Shown: piece by piece, positions 30,637 to 44,039 of the stretch
How the letters are laid out: each line of letters begins with the position of its first letter
Numbering within the stretch: the stretch's first letter is position 1
DNA from: Hygrocybe punicea
Lineage: Eukaryota > Basidiomycota > Agaricomycetes > Agaricales > Hygrophoraceae
DNA: 64,000 bases
Direction of reading: 5' to 3'
Assembly (NCBI GenBank): GCA_963556145.1
Contig: OY744463.1
Coordinates: forward strand, 3,968,001 to 4,032,000
The notes under the pieces: generated by a model
Database searches by the model: none
Told to the model about the DNA's origin: nothing
Seen by the model: only the letters and a program-made list of their open reading frames with translations
Program-made: the position numbers and the translations under genes

Positions 30637-32691
30637 TCATTTCGGCACTCCCAACACCATGACCCATTGAACATTGAGGGAGATGCTCTTTATCAAGTCC
30701 TCCGCACGCTTGAAAGTATTAATCGTATGCCCAACAACGACACAGGAATCAGCTGGAATGTCATGCGGGAAACGTGGAAGCTGTTGGAGAGTCTTCAGCG
30801 TTGTAGCAAAGTCCGTTTTGACCTTTCGTCCATCGAACATGGGCACTATCATTCCTTTAAAACACAGCTGTTCTGTATCCATGAGCACTTACCAATATCG
30901 TGAAAAGAAAGCGCTGCCTTTTGATAGGATGGCACTGCCCGACAAGTGAAGGGGCTGAGTTTCCCTGATTTGGAAGGCGATGCCTCTGTACAACCCGATT
31001 TAAGTTAGTCATTAAGAGTTAATATTAGACGTACTACTCGGAGATACGTCCATTGCACTTGCAGAAGTCGTTGCAAAGGACACAAAGTCCTTGAATAGTT
31101 GTGCTCAAAATTCTGCCTCACCGATTACCATTCCAATTGCACCAATATATCGCTCCCACTCGCCTTGGAACAGTGCGCCCTGGATAACCTTGACAGGTTT
31201 CGTGTTACTACCCACCTTTGGTTGGTCCAGGTAACAGGATTCCACCATGATGACAGATGTGAAGATAGTTGGATCACCTCCTCCAACAGCATGGAAGAAG
31301 TTTCGCCCAAATCCACCTGTAGAGATTCGGGCTGGATCATCTCGAGAAAGATTCGAATATTTGCCAGAGCGAACGAAAGTGATGGCGGAAAACAACAAAC
31401 TGCATTATACGAAATTTAATCACTATAATCATTCTGAAGATATCGAAACAACTGACTCTCTGTTGATCTTATAAACGTTGGAAAGGATTTGGCTAAACTC
31501 CGGATTGCCATTTCCAATGGCACTGGACCAAGATACCATTGCCGCCGCCCTGAATTCGCTTCAGTATATCATGGATATATTGAATGAAGTACATATACAT
31601 ACTTGATGTTTACACACTCCTGATAGGTATCGATAAGCTGTGCATCTCGATTTCCAATATCGGACTCATCGACATCTGGAGATGGTAAACTTAATACAGG
31701 ATATTCATCATGAAAAGATCATGTTAAGACTAGGTCAAACGCACCTGGTGATCCGGTGCTGAAAATAATTCGCCTCTCCATCATTGCTACTAGACTCTTT
31801 GTTATCATCACTGTCACCAACCACCGCAGTCTTGGTAAAGGTAGATGTCGTAGCTTTGGAGGTGCTGACATCATTCACGTGTAAGGAACGCCCATACCAA
31901 TGCATAGATAATTTCACAATACATACCGGAACACATCATCAGACCTCTTGGTCAAACCGAATTTGACCTTGGTACGAATCCTAGAATGTCCAGCATAAGC
32001 TAGATGTCATCAAAGGCGGACAAGTCAACTCACTTGGAATCGCCGCCTTCATCATCATCAGTGTTTTCAAGGTCATCCAATTTATGATGACTGGATTTCT
32101 GCTTCTTAGAGGGAGAATATGTATCACTAACGATGAGAACTGAATGATGAACGAGACAGATAGATAATAACATGATATTTACATATCATTGTCAATGTCT
32201 ATAATATTGGGCGATGGTGAAAGATAGCGTCATTTTCCTCTGGAAAAAAAAGAAAAGCAATTAGCATCATAAGACATACATGTCATATTAAATGACTTAC
32301 TTCGCTTTGGTTTCGGACAATTTCTTGGTAGGCCTAATTAACGGAATATATTAACAAAGCAAAGTAGAAATGAAGAATTCTACAAACATTTTAGACGCTT
32401 TGGAAACTACAACACTGCCAATGCTTCGAATGCTAATAATATCATCCTCTGCCTCCGATAGAGCGACACTGTCCAAACGTTAGGAGAATGTAACACAATT
32501 CGTATGTGAGTACATACACATCATCATCGACCCATTTGGCAGCGGCATGTTTCCCCTTTTTTCCCACTGCCGCACACCTGTTATTTATACGGATCAGTGA
32601 CAGAACAGACAGGAAACATATGAGGTTACATAGGAGCCCTCGATCTGAGCTTTGAATTCGGTTTAGCGGTCGCAGACTTCTTGGGAGGCAT
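30637..32691 (-). pseudogene. Family C gene, copy 1 (unknown function), internal stop
   Basis: It starts at 32691 with MPPKKSATAKPNSK, a basic, nuclear-looking N-terminus. Many short exons with acidic/basic linkers follow. The folded C-terminal part includes FGRNFFHAVGGGDPTIFTSV and KPVKVIQGALFQGEWERYIG, and the last exon ends IPADSCVVVGHTINTFK...LNVQWVMVLGVPK. In the FHAVGGG-bearing exon, TGA at 31105-31107 replaces what in copy 2 is CGG, most easily via CGA. Exon layout matches copy 2. Only 137 bases separate its ATG from the Helitron copy 2 3' end. Function unknown. Confidence 0.6.
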
Positions 32692-32790
32692 TGAAACAAG
32701 AGGAACTAATGCATAGCCGAATGTTTCCTCGACTTTAAATCCACCTGTATGGAGGATGAACAATAGAACATATGACATCCCGATGACCAA

Positions 32791-32798
32791 TCACCTGA
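32791..32798. promoter_or_regulatory. TCAGGTGA motif upstream of C1
   Basis: Lies 100 bases upstream of the C1 start and 30 bases from the Helitron 3' end. Same octamer as upstream of B1. Confidence 0.35.
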
Positions 32799-32896
32799 TA
32801 TGCTGGTGTATGCTACAACACCACAAACTAGTGGGGTCTGGGCCATTGCTTTGCATGGCATGTTACTCGTCCCTTCTTTTAGCAAGAGAACACATA

Positions 32897-35800
32897 TTAA
32901 GATTGAGCATATATAAACAGTACAGCATTATTACCATTACATGACAATAAATTAATATTTGAAAAGTCATCTATATCACCTTCATTAATACAAATTGATC
33001 TGGTTGATATACCATCATGAAACCATACCATACTGTTGATGAATATGCGGGCAGTAAAATGTGCATCACCAAAGTACACAATTCCTCTCAATGTGTAAGC
33101 AGTGGATATGTCATCAATTGACAAGTTTATAACTTGACTAATTATTAAATTCTCAATAGAGTCAACTGTAAACATGATTAGAGGTGGAATTTTGTTAAAT
33201 GCAATAAATTTAGTAATCTCTCCCCAACACAATTGACATTTGTGCCGTTGTCTATTAACTATGATTTGAGCAAGACATGTTGAGATTGTTCCAGAAAATG
33301 AATATGAACAATGAAAGATGGCGTCACATCTATCATTTTCCAGAATGGTTATGTTTTCACAATTGATACATTTAAGACAAGTTGAAGTCATTGGTTCATT
33401 TGCTTTCATTATATAATGGGCCAAATCACTTATGGCAATGCCAACTTGACCATAAGGAAATATTTCGGGTTTATCTTGATGCAATAAATGTCTGATTGTA
33501 TTTCTAACTGTTTCTAAATCTGTTGTGTGATTCTTGGATCGTTTGAATCCTAAGCTCAAAATCTTTAATATTTCATTGATGCTATTGAATCTTTTTTTCC
33601 AACTTGATGGATCTTCATTCCATATTGCTAGTAATATTGTAAAGAGTGAATCATAAGCACAGCTCCAATCTTGCGCATCCTATATAAACCCTTTTGGTTC
33701 ATTTAATTCAATAGTACTTGTTTTTTGTCTTTTTTTCACTATGGAAGATGAACTTACAACTTGTTGTAATTTTCGTTTTTTATTTTGCAATACATTGGCT
33801 GTGGAATTTTTATGAGTGACAGTGATTGGAACAGTTCCTTTTGCAGGAACAAAGTTGAGGTTTCTGTAATCTGCCTTTTGATTTTTGTTCATAGGTTTAA
33901 TTAATTGCCATGGAGAGGGCTGTGTTGTGTATTGATTTAGTTGCTCCATGGCTTTCCATGCAATAGCATGATGAATGTTTTTTGGAATATATGACTTTCC
34001 TTTCCATTTTCTAAATTGATCAATGATAGAATTTCGCTGATCTCCCTTGACATGGTCTGGTAAGAGTCCTTGATATTTCAGTTTGGTAATCTCATCAAGC
34101 AGTTCTAATTCTCTGAATTCCTGCCTGAGATATCCAGAAGCACCCCCAGTAATTACTTTAGGATCAAAGCCTTGCATGATGATAGTTCCTGCTGCAGAAG
34201 CACTTCTTGATAAGCAAGTATAATAGGATTGGTGGTTTCTACAACTACTGAGGTCAACTACATTGTTAGGACGAGTACGTCCTTGACATGCATAATCAGT
34301 CATTGCAAAATTAGGTAGTACCAACACTTGTTCTCTTGACAAAGATATCACATCATCATTGGGTAATGAGCACATGGTGGAAGTGACATGTTTTGTAATC
34401 GGCACAACATTTTCAGGAAGTCCTTCTATGTTAATTTTTTTTGGAGGATTCAATAATCTGACAAATAAAGTGTCCAGTACAGTTTGTTGCTCAGGACCTA
34501 TTGCACTCTGCCAACCCACAACTATGCCCTCTGCTCCTTTGGTAATGCAGCACTCTGTTGCATCATTGTTCCTCAGCATCACTGGCATGCCTACACATAA
34601 GTCCAATCTTCCTGGTATATGATCAGAGGATGATGCATGTGGTTGGCTCCAAAGTAGCTTTTGGAGTGAAGGTTCCAATATCTTTGTGTGTCGAATAGGA
34701 TCCAAAATTGTTGACATGTGATGAGATTTTCTTTTGCTATTGGAACTAGTAGGATCATTCCATCTGTCTATGGAATAGAATGATGTTAATGGTCTCCTAT
34801 TTTCAGCAGCAAAACGTTGAATACCAAGTTCATTGATTTTGTCTTTTTGTGCATTCAATGCAGTTATAACTGACACATTCCTGAATTTCTTTTGGGCTAA
34901 TTTTGGATCATTTGGACCTTTTCCTGCGATGCGAGTATGAAGAAATGCAATATCTTTGGGAGTACATGCTTTGTATCTCATGTTTTCCAAAGCAAGCCTC
35001 AGTTGGACATCTTCTTCTGACTGATTGGTTTGTCTCATATTTTCACGTAATATAACAACTGTTGTTATTTGATGCCAAAGAGCTTTGCCTATAGCCGCTT
35101 CCTGATTTGCTATAGTTTGACTGGAATTGATTTGGACACCAACGGTTCCAGAGTATAAAGGAGCACCACTCATAGCTGGTGGAAGTTGGCCAAAATCTCC
35201 TGCAAATATCATATTAATGCCACCAAAGGGTTCATCATAAACACCACGTGCTTTTGCACACTGAGCACTGATTTTATACATATCTCTGCAAGATAACATT
35301 GACACCTCATCAATGAAAATGTAATCCACACCATCAAGATTGGCACGTACTTGTGCAAGGGAACGAGATGATCCTCCCTGATTAATTCCAAGAATGGAGT
35401 GATATGTGGATCCATTTACAAGGGCAGCAGCACCACCGGTTGGTGCAAGAACCACAAATCGATGATTTTCGTTGTGTTTACCAAAAAAACTAGTCAATGC
35501 TTTGATGACTTGTGATTTCCCTGTGCCTGCCATCCCACCAAGATACATGCGTAGCTTATCAGAACTGTTAATCAAGGTAGAGTGATTCGCAATGATATGA
35601 AATGCTCTCTTTTGGTCAGTGTTCAACTTGTAATCATTGATAGTTACATCAATAAGATGACGATCAGCTCTGTTTGCAGGAATAAACATATGGTTGATGT
35701 ATGCTGCATCCACTATCTTGACATCATTATATTGAAAATTTCCCAATTTATTTATGGTTGCTGTGTTTGTTGGTAAATTTTTATTTCTGTCATCGATGAT

Positions 35801-38800
35801 TTCCTTTTTCTTTGCAAGGACTGCAGTTCTCCACAATTTTGCTGATTGTACTACAGGTGGTTCTATAGGTATCAACGGTCCTATATCTGGGGTACCATCA
35901 ATACAATCATCGAGCCACCCTGACCTTTTCAAAGTTCTTTCAGCTATCAGCATTTGATCTTTCCTTTTTTGTCCTTTTTGACCAAGTTTCAGGAGTATTT
36001 CCGTGTCATTATTGTCTTCATCAATATTGTTGTTGAAGTCGTCGCCATTAAATGCAAATTCAGCATTGTGCATGTCATCCAGTTCATCAAGACCGTTTGA
36101 GGTCGCCCATGAATACCTTATATTTGCAGTATTATTCTTCTGACGTTTAGCAGAGAAATCATCTCTTGCATCCAAACATTCATACCGCAGACCAAAGTAT
36201 TTCATGATCTCTAGTTCTTTTTTAGAAAACTCGTGGTCTATAAAAGCATTATCCCATGTTTGTAATTTACTTTTGAGTTCTTTGCCACTTCTCCATGGCT
36301 TGAAAAACGTTAACATTGTACAACAATAATATTCTCGATCACCACAGTCAGCCCTTGGCAAAGTGTTCGGAATAAAATTAGGAACTATGAAAGGATCATT
36401 CCCTTTCATTTTGGCATGGTGGGTAAGATATTGTGGATGATTGGAATGTAAAGTATAATCATTTTCAAATTTTGTCAATTTATTAAGATCAACCTCATTT
36501 GTTTTATCAGCTATTTCTGTGCCTGCATGTCTATTCAAACTATCAGGTTTTGGAATTTCATCTATCTCCATGAGTATATCATTATCAACGACATCAGACA
36601 AGTTGTCATCACTGGAATAGTCAACATTAGTAGGTTCAGTGCAAGAGTCAGACAAATCATCACAGCCTAGATTGTCAAAAATTTGGTTTTGCACTGGTTC
36701 TTTTCTGGCCCTTTTGGTCTTTGTTTTGGTGCGTCTTTTCTTTGGTTCCATAGTGGCAAGACGTATCCAGTCATACAGTGATACATTATCATACAAGGCG
36801 GGTCTGAACATATAATTATTTACTTTGGAAAGTCCAATGTATGCGCCATTATTCTTACCAATAACAACCTTTTGTGCATTATTTTGGTCTTCACATATAT
36901 TAGGAATTTCTTCATCAGACCATGCACTGATAACCTCTTTAACATAAGATCTCCAAAAGAATGGCACGAATTTATGACTGGTGTAGTGATCAGGATTTCC
37001 AAGGACATATAATGAAGCCATTGGAGCACCAATTTCCATTTTGGAGGTGAGTGAATTGACTATTTGTGTAAACAGCTTTCTGACTTTGTCTTTTCTTTTT
37101 AGGTCGCCACCAATCATTTCGGAATTCTTATCAAAAATACTTTTTATCACTTCAAAAATGCTATAGGTCTTCAAGGAGAATTTTGTAATATAATCTGTTA
37201 TGTATGCAACTATGGCCTTTATAGCAGTACCTGATAATAAGCTGGTCACATCAGAATTGCATCGTAGCATATATGTAACTTCAGGTGTCACCGTGTTCAT
37301 CCAAGGTTCACCATGCTTGAGGTTGAGAGCACCAGTGTTAGGTTCTACAAAAGTTTGTTGAAAGATATCACGGGGAAATCGTCGTTTACATTCACCTTTT
37401 GAATTAAGACAGTATGGCTTTTTTTTGCCATCATGCCTGTTATGTACATTTAATCGCAATAAAAGATCATCTACAACATCTTGAAACCTTTGCCACCATG
37501 TTGATCTTTTGTTGTGATATTGACAATTCATGGAACAATTATATGATGGTGGATCTGGCATGACACATGTTGGTGGTTGATATTCAGGTTTCGACATTGT
37601 CTGTTCCATTTTCTGTGATACCTCATCTTTAGAACCTGTCATGAATTGTCCTACACACAAACTTTCCAAATATTCCACTAATCTTTTCTGAAAGTCAGAA
37701 TTTTCACCCATAATTTTGTCACATATTTCCTGAGGTGTAAGGCATCCCTTTATCCACAACAGCATATGAAGATGCAAGGTAAGACGTCCTTGTTCCTCTA
37801 CCGTTGCATAATAACCTGATGTGTTTCCATACAGGCCAGGATGAGATTCATTTATTCCTAATATATGTTTGATGAACATTTCAGTAGTAAAGTGAAAAAA
37901 GCGGGCTCCAGCAACTGGATTGTTTGCAATTAGTTTGTAACAATCCTGGGGTAGACGTAGTTTAGGATAAAACTTTTCTTTGTTGTCAGCATAATATAAG
38001 CATAGTGGGTGATTGATGTCTGCAGGTGCAAAAGTGATAAACCAAGTCGGAGCACCAATATAGGATATCAGAGACCAAATCTCATTTCGCATGTATTTCT
38101 TGTTAGTAATTGAACCTTTGACCTGACCAGCTACGTGATCCAGATCAGAAATGAGTTTATAGCATGCTTTCTCTTCCGATGTATCTGGTTTGACTCTATC
38201 ACCTCTAGATAATCTCTTAGAGAGGTCATCCAAAACAGCTGTATTGATATTCATCAGGCGATCTGCAATATCATTGAAATTATGTTTATTAGTCAACAAA
38301 TATCCTCCGGTTGTACTGTCCTTGATTTGTTCTTGATTGAATGCAATCAATGGAAAATAGGGATCGGTTTGAAATCTTTTGTCATGGTACATCAGGAGAT
38401 GTCTTTTGTGCATCATATCACTGATGCTTAAAACATCATTGTCTATGCTGCTAATACCACCCAAGCCATATGGAAATAGGCAGGGAAACATCATAGGATA
38501 TAACTGAGGATTATTAAAGAACGATTCTGGATTTCTAGCATGGCTTATGGCAAGAACACCACCATGGTCATCTATCAAGTGCTTGGTCGCTCTAGCTATT
38601 AATGCCTTTGGACTTGTAATATCTAGATTTTCGCCAGTTACTCCACTAACAACAAAGGGACAAGGCCCATCTTCCACACCATCTTCCACTTCATTGTCAA
38701 ATGCACTAGTGGCTTCTGGTTCCTTATTTGTGTCTGCTGGTCGATATGCAACCACAACAGGAATTCCATGATCTGGATATTGTGCTAGATTTTCATAGGA

Positions 38801-39913
38801 GATATCTAAATCATAGTAATCCATGTGATTCAATTTCAGCCATTCTAAAGCTGCAGAAACTCGCCTTCGGCGAACCAATAAAGGCGTTCGCTCCATGTCT
38901 TCTGGAGTTGGTCTGGCAGGACCAGTGAAAATAAACGCTAGCACTTCATCAAGTTCTTTAATTGTTGGAGGCAACCGTTGATATATCTTTGGTGTTGGGT
39001 TTTGAAACATGATGGCATTTGCTTTCATTTTATGCATCCCAGAGGAGACACGAACAATACATTTGTTGTGATGAACACGGGCAATCAAAAGTTGTTCAGC
39101 AAATGTTAGATTTTGAAGTTGTGCAGGAATTCTTCCCATCCAAAGTCCATTCGCCAAAGCATATTTGGGAGTTTGGCCTTTATTCAGACTGAGCACACAT
39201 GGTTTGCATATCCATTTACATGTGTCATCTAGCACTGGACCTTTGATATCCTCTATTGGATCAGAACAATGATATCGTTCACATCTTGTGATTCCCATAT
39301 TGTCTCTAGTTAATATTTTCAGATTAACCTTCGTCTTTGACAATAAAGACATGTTTTTCAATGCAACCAATTGACCACATACAGCACACCCACTTTCTTG
39401 GAAACATTCAGGTGATGTATCTCTGCACCAGTTGCTGATTATGGTTTCCTTCAATTCAATAGATGGAGGAGGAGGAGGAAATAATTGCTCATCTGACTTG
39501 TCCAATTCTTCTTTCATTTGAGCCTGAGTTTCTTCTTTGCCGCACTCATATGTTTCTGTCATTTTTTGTCTTCTGTACCACTGTTTACACAGGTCTTTAT
39601 GTGATTTAATATCATGCACATGAAAAATAGAAACATGAGTATCACAAGCTGAACAATTATGCCTCATTAATGCCACAGATAGATCTTGTCCATGTAATCT
39701 TCGTAATGTCTTTGACAAATATATACCATGTATTGTTGTTATTTCACCAATATCCTTCACTGTCAAATTTGGCAGAAGTTCATGTAAAGGCATTTTAACA
39801 CATGCATATGTTTTTCTATCTTCATATAAAGTGTTGGCTGTTTGTTCATCAATATGCCCCACATATTCGAATAATATGTCAGAATCATGGTTGATATTAT
39901 TAGACGGTAGCAT
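32897..39913 (-). CDS. Helitron Rep-PIF1 helicase with USP-like protease domain, one in-frame TAG
   Basis: The rolling-circle transposase should nick and unwind DNA in the nucleus. The frame 39913-33680 has 2077 residues. Approximate order: Cys-rich zinc-binding region (SGCAVCGQL, CKWICKPC) at 165-240; DUF6570-like region at 245-420; Rep nuclease with WFITFAPAD near 640, HUH motif LHLHMLLWI near 713 and two tyrosines in YITDYITK near 903; PIF1 helicase with GMAGTGKS near 1451, IFIDEVSM, GDFGQLPPA and LRENMRQ. Then TAG at 33680-33682 (Trp in copy 1), and 260 further open codons holding WSCAYDSLF (Cys box), two CxxC pairs (CINC, CQLC) and AHFTAR / WFHDG (His box region). That pattern fits a ubiquitin-specific-protease fold. 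Either the TAG ends the protein after the helicase or it is read through. Confidence 0.8.
33680..33682 (-). other. In-frame TAG between helicase and protease-like domain
   Basis: GGG-TTT-ATA-TAG-GAT replaces the GFI-Trp-Asp of copy 1. The identical TAG occurs in copy 3 at 61920-61922. Confidence 0.9.
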
Positions 39914-39963
39914 AAAAGATTGAAGAAAGCTAAACTTGAATGTTGGTATTCGTTTACCACCAC

Positions 39964-40607
39964 CAATGTAGTCATAAGTGTCCGAATAAATTCAAATTGA
40001 ACACAATTATGTTTGAACGGCTATGCCGTATTATGAAACATAGTGTGGTCCACAGCAACGTTGCATGTGATAGAGAACTAGTAATACAATGAAATAAATA
40101 TGTTTTGAAATCATGTCGTCTCAATAGCGATCGCATGAGCAATGCTTTGATCATTTTACAACGACATTGGACAGTGATAGGTTTGAGAAGACAATACAAA
40201 GCAAAGAGATATTTAGGAGGTAAGAAATATGTTCTTGCATATTGAATAGAACGTATTCGCATTTTGAAGGCGCTATTTTTAAATGTAGTCCAAACGAATA
40301 ATGGATCGACTGTCAAGTTATCTTTTGTTTCTTTTGTTATTCCAATGATCTTTACATATAGTGTTGCATTTATTTGCATCAATATTGTTGCATCGCCCTG
40401 ATCTGGGGCCAACTCATGTTCTATGAGTTTTCTTTGAAAAACATCCAATTCTTGGGTCAAGGTCGATATCACAGGACAGGAAATTGGTTCAGGAGAGATA
40501 TACATAAGTTTGTCTTGGCATAGTTGTGGAAATAATGTTGCATTTGCAAGGAAATATAGATAAGTCAAACATGCAATGCAGACACGGATGATGTTGTGGG
40601 GATTCAT
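39964..40607 (-). pseudogene. N-terminal segment of Helitron copy 2 protein, out of frame
   Basis: Encodes about 210 residues similar to the first 210 of copy 1's protein, including FPQLC and LLRRHDFK. Compared with copy 1, about 35 bases are missing around 39965. This shifts the frame relative to the main body at 39913. The main frame may therefore begin at its own Met (MLPSNNIN), or copy 2 is defective. Confidence 0.65.
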
Positions 40608-40703
40608 GAGGATTTGTGACAGTAAGAGGAAACACCACCCATTTAACTAGTCAAGTGGTTCGGATCATGAATAACAATTAACACAATGGGATTGATCATA
40701 TGA

Positions 40704-41695
40704 CATTATATTATTTGTAAGCTTTTCCCAAAACACCATAAGGCGTGCCTGAATCTTTAGAAATCTGTGTTTACTTTTTTTATTCCATTCTATGTTCCTG
40801 TGACATGCCTTGATACAGGCCAAAAATGCATCTGTATCATGAATAGCTGCCTTACGATCTTATTAGGGGTCTGGCTGACAAGACATTGATCAAACCGACT
40901 GAGAAGAACAATGGTACCCCCTTTTAAGATATTTTGTGGATTTAATCTTCAGAGTCTCAGTGATATTTATTTCTGGCTTGCTCAACAGACAAAACAGGTA
41001 TTGAAGTTGAACAACCAGGCTGTTTGACAACTGTGCATATTTGACAATTGCTTGGTAATTCATGGAAATTATCATTGTTCTTCATCCTTGTCAGAAATAC
41101 ATTGTCATTTTTATGGAGCTGTACGTATCATTCCCACACAAGTATACTGTATTATTCCGGTACCAAAGAGTCATAGCTCCCCTTGGAGTGACAGTTATAT
41201 CTTCCACTACAAGAGGGGGTTTTGTTACTCTTGTATCATTGTATCCTCATTTAATAGGTCCATAAAGTTCGTGATTCTGGTTTCTTACATATATTCAATT
41301 TGAATTTTCATTAGCCCGAATGAGAGTCATCTCAGGTTGTCCTTCTCAAGTTGAGTGTGTAGGTGGTTGTACAACTGAACTGAAAGTAATGCATTCACCA
41401 GGATATATTTTAGACAAACAGATTTTCAGTCAACAAGATTGATGCCTTATGCTGTATCTATGCTCACTATCATGCTCAATTCTTATGGTCATAGGACAGT
41501 AACACAAACCATTTTTAACGGAGCAAAAAGAAATACATATATAGAAACTGTACAAATGTTAATAGTAGCGATGTATGAGGAGGACATTTGAGGGCACAGA
41601 TTGTCACCAAGTTTCCAGAAATCAACGACTGGGATACAGTTTTTTTAGTCAAATATAATGAATACTCCACAAAAGAAGGACTTACCCCTCCAAAA
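40704..41695. other. AT-rich spacer between Helitron copy 2 and gene B2
   Basis: No gene or repeat recognised. Its length (993 bases from Helitron end to B2 stop) is close to the 998 bases at copy 1 / B1, though the two spacers show little obvious similarity. Confidence 0.4.
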
Positions 41696-43619
41696 TTAAG
41701 GCCCGGGATCAAGTTTGGATGTCGATGGCTTGGGAGATGAAGGCCTCGTTTGGCTTGGAGTAATGGAGAGTAGGATTTCGGGTGGAACGATGTTGCTCCA
41801 ATCCACATCCATTGATGAAGCGCTGGGCTCTGCAGGGGTCGATGACTGGTGGCGTGACGATGCACGCGTATTGGGACGGAATCCTAGGACATGGAGAAGA
41901 TCAGAATTGGAATATATACAGCCTATGATGTAATGTTGAAATACATACCCGGAGTCGGAGACTTCTTCGGTGGCTTCACCAGGTTGAGTTTCTCTACGAT
42001 AATGCCCGCTTGCTCCGAAGCAACATCCAATTTCCTCCTCTTTGCCATCTCGCCATCCTCGTGACCATCGCTGGGAGACATCTTTTCAGGTTCGGGAGAT
42101 CCGTCATCGTTGTCCATGGTTATATCATTATCAACATCCAACAACCCCGCCCACTCTGGTCCTAAAATGTCCAACTTCGCGGATTCCGGTGCCACAACAT
42201 CCGGCTCGGGGGCGATGGGTGGCTTAATCTCCATTGTCAATTTCTCCGATGCCGATTGCCGGGTTGTGCGCGACGACCCAATTTCAACAGCGACTGCGAG
42301 ATGTCAGTGCATTAATCATAACAAGGTGAGCAACGTACGCATTTGGGCCTTAGACCGCTTCTTCTTTACTGGGGCTACGTCCTCCTCCATCTTTATGTCG
42401 TCTATACATGAATAAATGTGTTGGATCATCGTTTTGATATTCGGAATTCAATAACTCACCCTCATCGTCGTCCTCGGCTTTGGACTTGATTGTGCGCTCT
42501 GTCATGATGAAGGGTTTGCATGTATGACAATCACAGACAATGAAAGTACTTACTGGACTTGGGCTTGGGCTTGGGCTTCTTTTTGTCCTTCTCGGACGAA
42601 TTGTCTGCGCCACCTGAATATTCAATAGATCTATACACCACTATGGTTGAAAATTTGTACAAACCAGCAGAAGATGCCTTCTGTTTTTTGACCGATTTTG
42701 ACTTGGCTTTGCCCTTGCCCTTGCCCTGGGCAACTGGCTCCTCTGCAAATGTACTATATCATTAGCACAATCACACATGTAATTCTAGATCACACCTTCA
42801 TCATCATCTGCCACATCAGAATCGACGAGGACACTATGTCCTTTACACCAAGCAATAACATGACCGATGATCTCGAGCTTTGTGGCATCCGGAAGCCCAC
42901 CGAATGACCAATTTGCCAAGGTTCCGCTGTGCCATGCTGGCACGGATTCGTCGTATTTTGCCCAATCTATGATGCCAGACGTGAGAATTCATTTGGCCAT
43001 AAATACATATATACTTACCTAGATCCTCGGGCTTGATCTCGGTGTTCACAGCGCCATGTTGAATCAAAGCCGATGGAGAATGTTTCCCGACATAAAATTC
43101 TTTCAGGAGCCAATCATCGAAGATCTTGCTTCGCCAGTCACGGGTAACCTCGTTTGCCCGTTTCGCCACCAAGACTTCTGCCCAAATTTCGTCCATGACG
43201 GTGTCGGTATACTTGAGGTAATCCCGAAGTGAATCGGTCCCTTCCTTATCATTTTTGACGTAGTCCGGCGAGTAGTTGGGTGCCTTGTTGTATGCGATGG
43301 CTGCTGTCGCGTAGATGTACATATCCATTTGATAAATCAAGCGACGGAGCGGTTCCTCGTATCGTTCGGGGATTTCGCGCCATAACTCACCTCGGGCGGT
43401 GGCATCGTGGGGGTGTGTCTTCAGTACATAGAGATTACGAGAAAATACGGGAATGGTGCCGGATTCCTTGTTGGGTGCCGGAATCTTGGGCGGGACCATG
43501 TACTGGATTTGGAAGATGCGATGTAGCTCCTGCAGCTTTTTGGGCGGCGCATCAGGCCAGTACTTGAAGGCGGCGGGATTGACAGTGGGAGTTGAGGTTT
43601 TGACGACTGGCAAGGACAT
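41696..43619 (-). CDS. Family B gene, copy 2 (unknown function)
   Basis: Start ATG 43619 (MSLPVVKTSTPTVNP). Exon 1 is 43619-43019 (601 bases, the same length as B1), exon 2 42966-42796 (DWAKYDESVPAWHSGTLANW), and exon 3 begins 42742. At least four more small exons run to the TAA at 41696. Exon 1 probably folds (AFKYWPDAPPKKLQELHRIF, then YEEPLRRLIYQMDMYIYATAA). From exon 3 on the protein is low complexity: Lys/Pro runs (KGKGKAKSK, KKPKPKPKSK) alternating with acidic stretches, ending SSPKPSTSKLDPGP. The mix suggests a nuclear, nucleic-acid-associated protein, but this is inference. No internal stop was found in the exons traced. Confidence 0.65.
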
Positions 43620-43737
43620 GGTAGATGAAATAAAAGTTTTTTGGTCGACGTGTGAGGCGATTTGAGAGCAAAAGAAAAGGGCGGATTTATTACTCAACGC
43701 TCCAGACTATGAATACAGATGTCACGACCACGTGACC

Positions 43738-43745
43738 AGATCAAT
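43738..43745. promoter_or_regulatory. CCACGTGA / TCACGTGG motif upstream of B2
   Basis: An E-box 119 bases upstream of the B2 start, in the place where B1 has TCAGGTGA. Confidence 0.35.
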
Positions 43746-44039
43746 TGCCACATGTTCGACCTCATGTTCGGCTTCTTTGCATGCATAAACAACAGATCTA
43801 TTTATTTATGTTTTTGATGTGGCTCGAGCTTAGAAGTTGTCCAAAGCTAGTAATTGCACGCAGAAAACCGACATGTGCAGCGTATGGAATATTTTTCAGT
43901 TGGTAAGGCAATAAATCGAGTTAATTCGTTCGATGAATATTCACGGACTGGTCCGTTGACGGAAAAGCACAACAAGTCTGACTTGTTGGATGGATGTAGA
44001 AGGACTAGATATACTACAACAAACATGTTGTTGGGTGTG

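Larger units (their letters stand above)
32828..40703 (-). mobile_element. Helitron copy 2 (near complete)
   Basis: On the minus strand the 3' end is CTAG at 32828-32831 with the upstream hairpin, followed by a flanking T. The 5' end is placed at TCATATGATC near 40703 by loss of similarity to copy 1. Length is about 7.88 kb. The large reading frame is open for 2077 codons, then one TAG, then another 260 open codons. Confidence 0.85.
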
